From: an uncultured Collinsella sp.
GTDB taxonomy: Bacteria; Actinomycetota; Coriobacteriia; Coriobacteriales; Coriobacteriaceae
NCBI GenBank assembly: GCA_938023905.1
Contig: CALJCO010000119.1
Span: forward strand, 1-33,664
Direction: 5' to 3'
Length of the DNA stretch: 33,664 nt
The position numbers and the translations under genes were made by a program. Position 1 is the stretch's first letter, and each line of letters starts with the position of its first letter. Below, one piece after another: positions 6,685 to 13,584 of this stretch. The notes under the pieces are model-generated. The model saw only the letters and a program-made list of their open reading frames with translations, had not been told where the DNA came from and did no database searches.

Positions 6685-7128
6685 ATGGCAAAAGAGGGAA
6701 AGAAGCCGATCGGCAAGATTGTCCTAGGCATCATCGTGGTGCTGGTTATTGTCGGTGCCGTGGGCTCTATGGGCGGCAACTCAACCGATTCGTCTGCGAG
6801 CGATTCGGCAAAACCTGCCGAGACGGCACAGCAGGCTGAGGAGCAAAAAGAACCGCAAGAACCGTATACCATTGCTGACGAGGCTGAAGACACTTCCAAT
6901 CAGTTTACCTATAAGATCACGGGCACGCTGACCAATAACACGGACAAGGAAAAGAGCTACATTCAGATTGAATATGTTCTGTATGATGCCGATGGCAACC
7001 AGGTTGGAACGGCTCTTGCAAACACCAATCATCTGAAGGCGGGCGGCTCCTGGAAGTTCGAGGCGCTGGGTACGGTGTCTCCCGACCAGGTTGCTAGCTG
7101 GGAGCGTTCGGACGTAAGCGGTTTCTAG
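6685..7128 (+). CDS. Membrane-anchored protein with FxLYD-like domain
   Basis: This is a 147-residue protein. A basic N-terminus (MAKEGKKPIGK) leads into one transmembrane helix (about 11-29, IVLGIIVVLVIVGAVG). A low-complexity Ser/Ala/Glu/Gln linker (about 30-60) follows, then a small beta-sandwich (about 65-147). The pattern ITGTLTNNTDKEKSYIQIEYVLYDADGNQVGTA and WKFEALG matches the extracellular FxLYD domain of Gram-positive bacteria, which has no known enzymatic activity. The ATG has AGGAAGG 7 bases upstream, but this lies in the arm of a strong hairpin. The gene lies between the toxin-antitoxin block and an HTH/kinase pair, and could be a partner of the kinase. Confidence 0.75.
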   Translation: MAKEGKKPIGKIVLGIIVVLVIVGAVGSMGGNSTDSSASDSAKPAETAQQAEEQKEPQEPYTIADEAEDTSNQFTYKITGTLTNNTDKEKSYIQIEYVLYDADGNQVGTALANTNHLKAGGSWKFEALGTVSPDQVASWERSDVSGF

Positions 7129-7160
7129 CATGTTGCATGCACTGGGGGAGGTGAGGTCGT

Positions 7161-7583
7161 ATGCCCGATAAAAAGCTGACTGACGAGTTACTCAATGAGC
7201 TTCTCGACGCGCCAAACATCGATGGCTATATCAAGGAGCACGACTTTGCCACCCCGTCGCTTTCGGACTACCTGAAGCAACTGCTGCAGGAAAAGGGCTT
7301 GGAGCGCTCGCGCGTGGTTCGTATGGCCGATCTCAATGAGACCTTTGGCTATCAGATCTTTACCGGTGCGCGTCATCCGAGCCGCAATAAGGTGCTGCAG
7401 ATTGCCTTTGCGATGGCGCTGACGCTCAAAGAGACTAACCGTGCGCTGACGGCTGCCGGGGTAAGCGTCCTTAACTGCAAGGACCGTCGCGATGCGATCA
7501 TCATCTTCTGTATCGATCGCGGGTGCAGCCTCCAAAAGGTCAACGAGGAGCTGTATCGCTTTGGCGAGGAGACGGTGAGTTAG
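7161..7583 (+). CDS. HTH (XRE-like) domain protein upstream of a Ser/Thr kinase
   Basis: This is a 140-residue soluble protein. The N-terminal 40 residues are acidic (KLTDELLNELLDAPNIDGYIKEHDF). Residues about 45-95 look like a divergent XRE helix-turn-helix: LSDYLKQLLQEKGLERSRVV, NETFGYQIFTGARHPSRNKVLQIA and MALTLKETNRAL. The C-terminal part (CKDRRDAIIIFCIDRGCSLQKVNEELYRFG) resembles a TPR-less helical tail. The start has GGGAGG upstream. It is followed 98 bp later by a transmembrane kinase, a pairing that suggests the HTH protein is its regulator or substrate. DNA binding is inferred from fold pattern only. Confidence 0.7.
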   Translation: MPDKKLTDELLNELLDAPNIDGYIKEHDFATPSLSDYLKQLLQEKGLERSRVVRMADLNETFGYQIFTGARHPSRNKVLQIAFAMALTLKETNRALTAAGVSVLNCKDRRDAIIIFCIDRGCSLQKVNEELYRFGEETVS

Positions 7584-7681
7584 CGGCTGATATCTGAGCC
7601 GGCGGAGCTGCCGAACAACGATGCAAACGAACGGGGCGCGGATGCCATGGGGTGTCTGCGCCCTGCGCTATGATGGAGGCT

Positions 7682-9061
7682 ATGGATAATCAGACCCCAA
7701 CATATTACGATGATGAGCTGACCGCAGCGCTTGCCGAGCACCTGGCGTCGCTCGATCGTGACGACAGCTATCGCGTGGAGCGTGTACTTAAGCGCTCGTC
7801 CGTTGAAACAACCGAGCTTGTGTACTTTGAAGGAACCGGCGGTGGTTCGCTCGGCCCCTTTGTCCGTAAACGCATCGATGCTTCGGCTCAAATCGGCGGG
7901 GCATACGAGCGTCTGTTTGCCGCTCAGCGGGCAGGCAGGCGTTTTGAGCACCTGCCCAGAATCGTCGATTGTCGTCGTGTGGGCGACGAGCTCAACGTGG
8001 TTATGGAATACATCGAAGGGGAGACGCTCGGGGCGCTGGTGTACCGTCTGGGAGCCACCCCCGATTATGCGCGTGAATTGTATCCTTCCCTATGCGATGC
8101 CGTGGGCGAGCTCCACACCGGTTTTGCAATAGCGGGGGAGACGTCGGCGCCGGTGATCCATCGCGACCTCAAGCCGTCGAATATCATCGTGACGGGTGCG
8201 AGCCGTACGCTCGATGAGGGCCTGACGTTTTCATCGCTGGTGATTATCGACTTGGGGATCGCGCGCGTATGGCGCGATGGCGCCGATGCCGACACCGTCA
8301 AGTTTGGCACGCGACCCTATGCCCCGCCCGAGCAGTATGGGTTTGGGCAGACGAGTGTGCGCAGCGACGTCTACGCACTTGGCGCCCTGTTGTTCTTCTG
8401 CTTGACGGGAGTCGACCCTAAACCGGGGCTCGACATGCGCGAGCAATGCGAGGCGCGTGGCATTCCCACTCCACTTGCCGATGTCATCTGCATGTCGATG
8501 GCGCTCGACCCGGCCAAGCGTTTTGCGAGTGCGGAGGCATTGGGACGGGCTACGCGCGCGGCATACGATCTGAGTCGCCCCGTGCGGCCTCCTGCGCCTG
8601 CGCCTGTCCGTACTCCGGCCTCGGAGACGGTGTTGACGCCCCAAGGGCTCCAGAACCCCGCAGGGCATCCTAGGCCTGCCGCCTCCGCTGCATGCGGTTT
8701 GTTCTCTCGCGTTCCGGAGTCTCTCGGGCGCATTTGGAATACGCTCGTCTGCTTCTCGCTGCTTGTGTTCTTTGCCGGAAGTCACTTTGCCGTCTTTCAC
8801 CCCACCGGAGCAAACCAAAGCTACCCGACGTGGCTTCTCATAATCGAGTATTTTTTCTTTGTCGATGGCTTTATGGTGCTTATGCATTTTGCGCTGCTCG
8901 ATAAGCGCCGTCTTCGTCGGCGATTCGCACTGCTCGACAGCTATCGCGGCAAGAAGCTCGCGAAACTCTGGCTCAAGGCATTGGGTGTGCTGCTCCTATG
9001 CATGATCGTCATAGTCGCGGTTGCCAATGCGACCGGCGTCGTCGATACCTACGCTACCTAA
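7682..9061 (+). CDS. Membrane Ser/Thr protein kinase (Hanks type)
   Basis: The protein has 459 residues from ATG 7682. The start is uncertain: GGAGG lies only 2 bases before this ATG, and in-frame ATGs at 7670 and 7673 and a GTG at 7652 exist. The kinase domain (about 30-300) has the ATP-lysine region PFVRKRID, the catalytic loop HRDLKPSN (160-167), IDLGIAR (DLG instead of DFG, 190-192), and the activation segment FGTRPYAPPEQYG. SDVYALGALLFFCLTG is the helix F region. The glycine loop is atypical (GTGGGSLG). A Pro-rich linker (about 300-335, RPPAPAPVRTP) follows, then three hydrophobic segments (about 360-380, 395-415, 430-455). Unlike PknB there are no PASTA repeats. It is preceded by an HTH gene and an FxLYD membrane protein and closed by a bidirectional terminator. 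It probably phosphorylates partners encoded nearby. Confidence 0.88.
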   Translation: MDNQTPTYYDDELTAALAEHLASLDRDDSYRVERVLKRSSVETTELVYFEGTGGGSLGPFVRKRIDASAQIGGAYERLFAAQRAGRRFEHLPRIVDCRRVGDELNVVMEYIEGETLGALVYRLGATPDYARELYPSLCDAVGELHTGFAIAGETSAPVIHRDLKPSNIIVTGASRTLDEGLTFSSLVIIDLGIARVWRDGADADTVKFGTRPYAPPEQYGFGQTSVRSDVYALGALLFFCLTGVDPKPGLDMREQCEARGIPTPLADVICMSMALDPAKRFASAEALGRATRAAYDLSRPVRPPAPAPVRTPASETVLTPQGLQNPAGHPRPAASAACGLFSRVPESLGRIWNTLVCFSLLVFFAGSHFAVFHPTGANQSYPTWLLIIEYFFFVDGFMVLMHFALLDKRRLRRRFALLDSYRGKKLAKLWLKALGVLLLCMIVIVAVANATGVVDTYAT

Positions 9062-9065
9062 AAGA

Positions 9066-9088
9066 AAAGGGCCCCATTGGGGCCCTTT
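9066..9088. terminator. Bidirectional terminator between kinase and cell-wall hydrolase
   Basis: AAAGGGCCCC (9066-9075) and GGGGCCCTTT (9079-9088) form a 10-bp stem with an ATT loop. It sits between two convergent genes, 5 bases after one stop and 10 before the other. Confidence 0.85.
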
Positions 9089-9098
9089 GCAGTTGCAC

Positions 9099-10232
9099 TT
9101 AGATGCGGTTCATCTGAGCGGCGACTTTGTTGTACCAGTCCTGCCACGTGGGCGGGCAGTACTTTTTGGCAGCTGCCGGGGTAAGGGTGGAGCCGTAGTT
9201 GGCGCCCAGATAGGCAACGTGAGCGGAGATGCCCTCGCTCCAGCTGCCAAAGCTGCGCCAACCGCCGCCACGGGCGCTCCAGCCCCAGGCGTTGTAAGAA
9301 TTGGCGCAATAAGCACCCTTGGTGCTCTCGATACAGGCGATGGCGGGGGACCAACGGGGGTCGACACCGGTATTCCAGGCGGCGACGGCAAAGTTATAGC
9401 CCTGGCCTGCCATGGGGGAGCCGGCAAGATAATTGTCGATGCGGCTCGTCCACTCATTAATGAACGAATCGTAATCGGAGCTACCGGTATTGGAGTTGTT
9501 CACCGTGGTGTCGATGGTGGTGTTGGTGTTGGTGGCCTGGCTGCTGGAATTGCCGCCGCTTACGCCCTCGCCCGAGAGCTTCTCGGCGGCAGCGGCCTTA
9601 TCGGCCTCAAGCTTGGCAAGCTCGGCGGCATTTTCCTGCTCGGCTTTTGCCTGTGCCTCGCTGCGGAGCTGCTGGGCCTGCGCCAGCGCATCCTCGGCGT
9701 TTTTCTGCTCTGCCTCAAGCTGTGACTTGGCCTGCTGGAGCTCGGCCTTGTTCTGCTCGAGTTCGGTTTGCATATTATTGAGCTCTTCGATCTCGTCGAC
9801 GCTCGAGCTCGTGATCTGGTTGGTGTATTTGCAGGTCGTGATGAACTCACCCAGGCTCTGCGCATTGACCAGGAAGCTCACGATGGGATTGGTGCCTTTC
9901 TGATACTTGTACAGATCGCGCATGGCGGAGCTTGCCTTGGCCTGCTGCTCGGGAAGTTTAGCCTCGATTTCCTCGATGCTTGCCTCATTGGAGTCAATCT
10001 GCTTTTGCAGGTCATCGAGTTTGGTGCGGGCGTCGTTGTAGGCGCTCGTGGCGGCTTCGATCTTCTGCTGGGCTGCGGAAAGCTGGTCCTGCGTTGCCTG
10101 CGAGGCGGCATACGCCGCAACGGGGGAGAGCATCGGCGTGGCCGTCAGCGCAACGGCGAGCGCGGCGCTCGTGATGATACGAGCCGGCTTCGACGCAATG
10201 AGCGCTGCGGTGCGATGATTCGAATGCTGCAT
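9099..10232 (-). CDS. Secreted coiled-coil protein with C-terminal lysozyme-like domain (PcsB-like layout)
   Basis: The protein has 377 residues from ATG 10232, which has AGAGGG 5 bases upstream; the longer TTG-started frame (10247) places that RBS inside the gene. A signal peptide (about 1-43) ends AAYAAS. A long coiled coil rich in Ala, Gln, Glu and Lys (about 45-225) has two halves separated by KYQKGTNPIVSFLVNAQSL, like the PcsB/CwlO-type regulatory coils. A Ser/Thr/Asn linker (about 230-265) leads to a globular domain (about 270-377) with SPAIACIESTKGAYCANSYNAWGW, which looks like a lysozyme/transglycosylase fold, the Glu of IEST being the probable catalytic acid. It likely cleaves peptidoglycan during division. 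It is divergent from the D-aspartate ligase across a palindrome-rich control region, a second cell-wall link. Confidence 0.8.
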   Translation of the reverse strand: MQHSNHRTAALIASKPARIITSAALAVALTATPMLSPVAAYAASQATQDQLSAAQQKIEAATSAYNDARTKLDDLQKQIDSNEASIEEIEAKLPEQQAKASSAMRDLYKYQKGTNPIVSFLVNAQSLGEFITTCKYTNQITSSSVDEIEELNNMQTELEQNKAELQQAKSQLEAEQKNAEDALAQAQQLRSEAQAKAEQENAAELAKLEADKAAAAEKLSGEGVSGGNSSSQATNTNTTIDTTVNNSNTGSSDYDSFINEWTSRIDNYLAGSPMAGQGYNFAVAAWNTGVDPRWSPAIACIESTKGAYCANSYNAWGWSARGGGWRSFGSWSEGISAHVAYLGANYGSTLTPAAAKKYCPPTWQDWYNKVAAQMNRI

Positions 10233-10295
10233 CCAGTCCCTCTGCAATCAATCGTAGGTTATGGTTCGAACGGTATTCTACTACTGCTTTCGACC

Positions 10296-10397
10296 TCAAC
10301 TTGAACCTTAAAGGTTCCAAAGGGTCAAGTTGAACTTGAGGCTTTGGCTTTGACCTGCAGTTATGATGAATTGTTGAGAAACCATAGAGTTCAACTT
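10296..10397. promoter_or_regulatory. Cluster of related palindromes (candidate operators) in the divergent cell-wall region
   Basis: Two perfect 7+1+7 inverted repeats lie with centres 22 bp apart: GAACCTT-A-AAGGTTC (10303-10317) and TCAAGTT-G-AACTTGA (10325-10339). A 4+1+4 repeat TCAACTTGA (10296-10304) abuts the first. A further AGTTCAACTT (10388-10397) is the complement of part of the second. Half-sites share GAAC-Y-T. A 22-bp spacing is two helical turns and suits cooperative binding of a dimeric regulator. The region lies between a secreted hydrolase (minus) and the D-Asp ligase (plus). Confidence 0.5.
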
Positions 10398-10408
10398 TAA
10401 CGTTACGG

Positions 10409-10433
10409 AACCCTGTCGAGAGGGTTTTTGTTT
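10409..10433 (+). terminator. Intrinsic terminator with no gene upstream on its strand
   Basis: AACCCT (10409-10414), a 6-base loop and AGGGTT (10421-10426) are followed by a T-rich run to 10433. It points along the plus strand, 192 bp before the D-Asp ligase, while the nearest upstream gene is on the minus strand. It could be a leader attenuator or the end of a short non-coding RNA beginning near the operator cluster. Confidence 0.65.
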
Positions 10434-10624
10434 ATCATAAGTCGCCTCATGTGGGGTTTTGCAACTACAGGGTCCCATCGCGGTGAGTGCGGCTTTATGC
10501 TGGACGATCACGTCGATTGCCATAGATACGGTGGAGCTTTGGGCGCCGGCGGCTTGGCACGCTAGAATAAATCAGTTGCGCAAAGACCGCCCGTTGTGTG
10601 GGCAGTTCATGATAGGAAGTTTCC

Positions 10625-11881
10625 ATGGCATTGCAGTTTACAGAGCGCGAGTTCATTCCCGTGCTGCTCGGAGGCGACATCAACGCCTATTCGGTGGCGC
10701 GCGCCTTCTACGAAGAGTACCAGGTCAAGAGTCTGGTCTTTGGCAAGTACCAGACGGGTCCCGCTTACCGCAGCCAGATTATCGACTACACGCCCAACGT
10801 GGATATCGACACCATGCCCGTGATGCTCAAAACCGTCAACGGCATTGCCCAAGCGCATGCCGACAAGACGATTGTCCTTGTGGGCTGTGGCGATAACTAT
10901 GTTGCCCTCGTGGCTCAGGCCAAGGATGCCCATGAGCTGGCGGATAACATCGTCGCGCCTTACGCTCCCTACAGCATGCTTGAGCAGTGTCAGAAGAAGG
11001 AGATCTTCTACGAGCTGTGCGAGAAGCACGGCGTGCCCTATCCGCATACCTTTACCTTCACCATGGCGATGCTGAATGCCCAAGGCGAGGCACCTGCCGA
11101 AGTGCTCGACCAGATCGATTTTCCTTACCCGATGATCCTGAAGCCTTCCGACGGCATCATGTGGTGGCAGCACGAGTTCGAGGGCCAGAAAAAGGCCTAT
11201 GAGATTGCCGACCGTGCCGAGCTGGAACAGGTCATTCGCGACTCGTATGCCAGCGGCTACACCGACGACCTGATCTTGCAGGATCGCGTGCCCGGCAACG
11301 ACGAGTATATGCGCGTGCTCACCAGCTATTCCGACCGCAACGGCAAGGTCCGCATGATGTGCCTGGGCCACGTGCTGCTCGAGGAGCATCAGCCTCACGG
11401 TGTCGGCAACCACGCCTGTATCATCACCGAGCCCAATGACGAGCTCATGGGCGGCGTGCGCAAGTTGCTCGAGGACCTTCACTTTGTGGGTTATTCCAAC
11501 TTTGACGTTAAGTACGACGAGCGCGACGGCTCGTTTAAGTTCTTCGATTTCAACACGCGCCAAGGTCGCAGCAACTACTACGTCACTAACAGCGGCTTTA
11601 ACGTTGCCAAGTATGTGGTGGACGAGTATGTGTTCAACCGCCCGTTTGAGCCGGAGTTTGTGACGGCGCAGGACGAGGCGCTGTGGATGGTCGTTCCCAT
11701 GGGCGTCGTCGACAAGTACGTCAAGGATCCCGAGCTGCGCGCTAAGGTGCATCGCCTGGACAAGGAAGGCAAGGGCGCCGACCCTTCGTTTATGAAGGGC
11801 GACTTTGTCTTTAACCGCTGGCTGCGCATGTGGCACACCAAGCTGCGCCACTTTAAGCTGTTCAAGACGTATTACAAGTAG
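10625..11881 (+). CDS. D-aspartate ligase (ATP-grasp), peptidoglycan cross-bridge
   Basis: This ATP-grasp ligase has 418 residues. The N-terminus EFIPVLLGGDINAYSVARAF matches the start of the Enterococcus faecium D-aspartate ligase Asl (EFIPILLGSDMNVYGMARSF as I recall it), and the motif LVGCGDNYVALV also fits. That enzyme activates D-Asp beta-carboxylate and attaches it to the side chain of residue 3 of the UDP-MurNAc pentapeptide. The ATP-grasp core is visible: FPYPMILKPSDG (about 170), LILQDRVPGND (about 215) and FKFFDFNTRQGRSNYY (metal ligands, about 300-315). The ATG has a weak GGAAG box about 6 bases upstream; a TAGAAT -10 candidate is at 10563-10568. The next gene is an aspartate racemase, which would supply D-Asp. 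Collinsella peptidoglycan is reported, as I recall, to carry L-Orn-D-Asp, consistent with this pair. Confidence 0.85.
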   Translation: MALQFTEREFIPVLLGGDINAYSVARAFYEEYQVKSLVFGKYQTGPAYRSQIIDYTPNVDIDTMPVMLKTVNGIAQAHADKTIVLVGCGDNYVALVAQAKDAHELADNIVAPYAPYSMLEQCQKKEIFYELCEKHGVPYPHTFTFTMAMLNAQGEAPAEVLDQIDFPYPMILKPSDGIMWWQHEFEGQKKAYEIADRAELEQVIRDSYASGYTDDLILQDRVPGNDEYMRVLTSYSDRNGKVRMMCLGHVLLEEHQPHGVGNHACIITEPNDELMGGVRKLLEDLHFVGYSNFDVKYDERDGSFKFFDFNTRQGRSNYYVTNSGFNVAKYVVDEYVFNRPFEPEFVTAQDEALWMVVPMGVVDKYVKDPELRAKVHRLDKEGKGADPSFMKGDFVFNRWLRMWHTKLRHFKLFKTYYK

Positions 11882-11965
11882 ATGAGTGCGGCGCCCGTCC
11901 GGTTTACATCGGGCGGGCGCGGGTATGATACGCGCAATTGCGCAAGCGTCACCAAGGAGGCGGCG

Positions 11966-12712
11966 ATGGAAAAGCTGGGAGTTATCGGCGGCATGGGCGC
12001 CGAGGCCACGTCGTATTACTACGACCAGGTGGTGCGTCATACGGTTGCTGCCTGCGATCAGGAACATATCGACATGGTGGTGCTCTCCAAGTCGACCATG
12101 CCCGACCGCACGCTTGCCATTAAGACCGGCGAGCATGCCAAGCTGCTGGCGACCATGAAAGAGTGTGCCCAGGCACTCGAGTCGCTGGGCTGTGCGCACA
12201 TTGCCATTCCCTGCAACACGTCACACTACTTCTACGACCAGATCCAGTCGTTTACGAAGGTGCCGATTATCCACATGCCGCGTGAGTCGGTGCGCTATGC
12301 CCTTACGGGTGCGGTGATGGGGGAGTGCGAGTTCGACCCCAACCTGAGTATGCCGGCCGAGCCGGTGCGCAAGATTGGCATCATGGGCACCGACGGAACC
12401 GTGGGCGCGGGCGTCTACGGCCGCGAATGCGAGGCCGCGGGTGTTGAGGTTGTCTATCCCAGCGAGAAACGTCAGAACGATGTGATGTCGCTTATCTACG
12501 ATGATGTGAAGGCCGGACGTGAGCCCGATATGGATAAGTTCGACCGCGTGATGTGGGAGTTCGCCCGTAGCGGCTGCGACCGTGTCATTCTGGCCTGCAC
12601 CGAGCTATCGGTGCTGCAGAAGTATCGAGAGATGCCCGAGATCACCCTCGATGCCATGGATGTCCTGGTGCGCGAATCCATCATCCGCAGCGGCGCCCCC
12701 TACCGCCTCTAG
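11966..12712 (+). CDS. Aspartate/glutamate racemase family protein, probable aspartate racemase
   Basis: This PLP-independent two-cysteine racemase has 248 residues. Start ATG 11966 is set by a strong AAGGAGG 6 bases upstream; the upstream open frame from 11882 is non-coding. The N-terminus EKLGVIGGMGAEATSYYYDQVV is the aspartate-racemase signature. The two catalytic cysteines are in IAIPCNTSHYFYDQI (about residue 84) and ILACTELSVLQ (about 210). Aspartate racemase, rather than glutamate racemase (MurI), is favoured by GMGAEAT and by the neighbouring D-aspartate ligase 84 bp upstream. Together they would make D-Asp and load it onto the peptidoglycan precursor. It ends before an inverted-repeat element and a strong terminator. 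Confidence 0.88.
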   Translation: MEKLGVIGGMGAEATSYYYDQVVRHTVAACDQEHIDMVVLSKSTMPDRTLAIKTGEHAKLLATMKECAQALESLGCAHIAIPCNTSHYFYDQIQSFTKVPIIHMPRESVRYALTGAVMGECEFDPNLSMPAEPVRKIGIMGTDGTVGAGVYGRECEAAGVEVVYPSEKRQNDVMSLIYDDVKAGREPDMDKFDRVMWEFARSGCDRVILACTELSVLQKYREMPEITLDAMDVLVRESIIRSGAPYRL

Positions 12713-12718
12713 CTTCCG

Positions 12719-12739
12719 ACCTGTCAAAAAGGGACAGGT
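12719..12739. repeat. Short inverted repeat ACCTGTC / GACAGGT
   Basis: Seven-base arms (12719-12725 and 12733-12739) flank an A-rich loop and are followed by TTAATTTT. On the plus strand it could serve as a weak terminator after the racemase. The sequence also looks like a REP-type palindrome unit of the kind mobilised by Y1 transposases, but only one copy is in the window. Confidence 0.45.
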
Positions 12740-12771
12740 TAATTTTGGTAGGTTTTATCTGGTGAAACAGT

Positions 12772-12808
12772 AAAGGCCTCGGCTCGTTTGGTGCGAGCCG
12801 AGGCCTTT
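12772..12808. terminator. Strong bidirectional terminator between racemase and ecfT
   Basis: A perfect 15-bp stem (12772-12786 with 12794-12808) has a 7-base loop, AAAGGCC at the base and TTTT after it. It separates convergent genes. Confidence 0.92.
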
Positions 12809-12837
12809 TGCGTTGGGCGGTTGCTGCCGGTGGCGAA

Positions 12838-13584
12838 CTAGAACAGGAAGCCGATGGCGATGAGGGCGATGCTGACGATGAGCACGGCGATGTCCAGGCC
12901 CTTGATGGGGTAGCGCTTGTACGAGCTGGCGCGTGTACGCAGATAGAAGCCGCGCTGTTCTGCCGCCAAGGCTGTGGCATCGGTCTTGCCCACGCTCGAG
13001 ATGAGCAGTGGCACGCACAGTGGCAGCATGAGCTTAAGCTTCTTGATGGGGTTCTTGGTGTCGTACTCGACGCCGCGTGCGGTCTGCGCTTCCATGATGG
13101 CGTTCATCTCCTGACCAAACACCGGCACAAAGCGCAGCGCCGTGGTAAAGGTGAAGGCATAGCGATACGGCACGTGCAGCACCTCGACGCAGGCGTTGGC
13201 GAGGTCGTTGAGCTTGGTCACCATAAGCATGAGGATGAGTGGCAGCGCCACGCCCAACAGGCGTAGGCAGGCCTTCGATCCGGTAATGAGGCCCGTGTCG
13301 GTGATAAAGCCCCACACTATGTTGCCGTCGCGCATAAAGGCCAGCTGAAGCACCAGCATGATAAGTGCGAGCGGAATCAGCAGCTTGAGTAGCGAGAGCA
13401 GACGGTCGACGACACCGGCATAGGCGCCCAGTGCGAGGGTGAGTGCCAAAAAGCCCAACAGCGCCACGTAGGTGTCGGACAGGAAGATGCCGATGATGAT
13501 GGCGGCGGCAAGGCCCAGTTTGACGACCGGGTTCAAGCGGTGCAGCAGTGTGTCGCCCGGCATATAGTCGATGACGTTAACCAC
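12838..13584 (-). CDS. ecfT: ECF transporter T component (EcfT)
   Basis: This is the transmembrane energy-coupling subunit of an energy-coupling factor ABC importer, linking substrate-binding S proteins to the ATPase. It has 248 residues, with hydrophobic helices at about 22-60, 65-90, 105-125 and near the C-terminus. The cytoplasmic coupling region carries EAQTARGVEY (Ala-Arg-Gly box, about 165) and the second box as AEQRGFYLR, where many relatives have A-R-G. YMPGDTLLHRLNPVVKL at the N-terminus is characteristic. It overlaps the upstream ATPase gene by 8 bp and is therefore probably translationally coupled. It is the last gene of the S-S-A-T operon led by the Trp attenuator. Confidence 0.92.
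   Translation of the reverse strand: MVNVIDYMPGDTLLHRLNPVVKLGLAAAIIIGIFLSDTYVALLGFLALTLALGAYAGVVDRLLSLLKLLIPLALIMLVLQLAFMRDGNIVWGFITDTGLITGSKACLRLLGVALPLILMLMVTKLNDLANACVEVLHVPYRYAFTFTTALRFVPVFGQEMNAIMEAQTARGVEYDTKNPIKKLKLMLPLCVPLLISSVGKTDATALAAEQRGFYLRTRASSYKRYPIKGLDIAVLIVSIALIAIGFLF

Noticed and set aside
10248..10624. A protein-coding gene in the region between the hydrolase and the D-Asp ligase
   Set aside because: No frame with an RBS and plausible composition was seen; palindromes and a terminator account for most of the stretch.
10607..12199. 530-residue open frame antisense to the D-Asp ligase and racemase
   Set aside because: It is a shadow frame of high-GC genes. It is His/Leu/Val-rich without recognisable motifs and spans two well-identified genes and their spacer.
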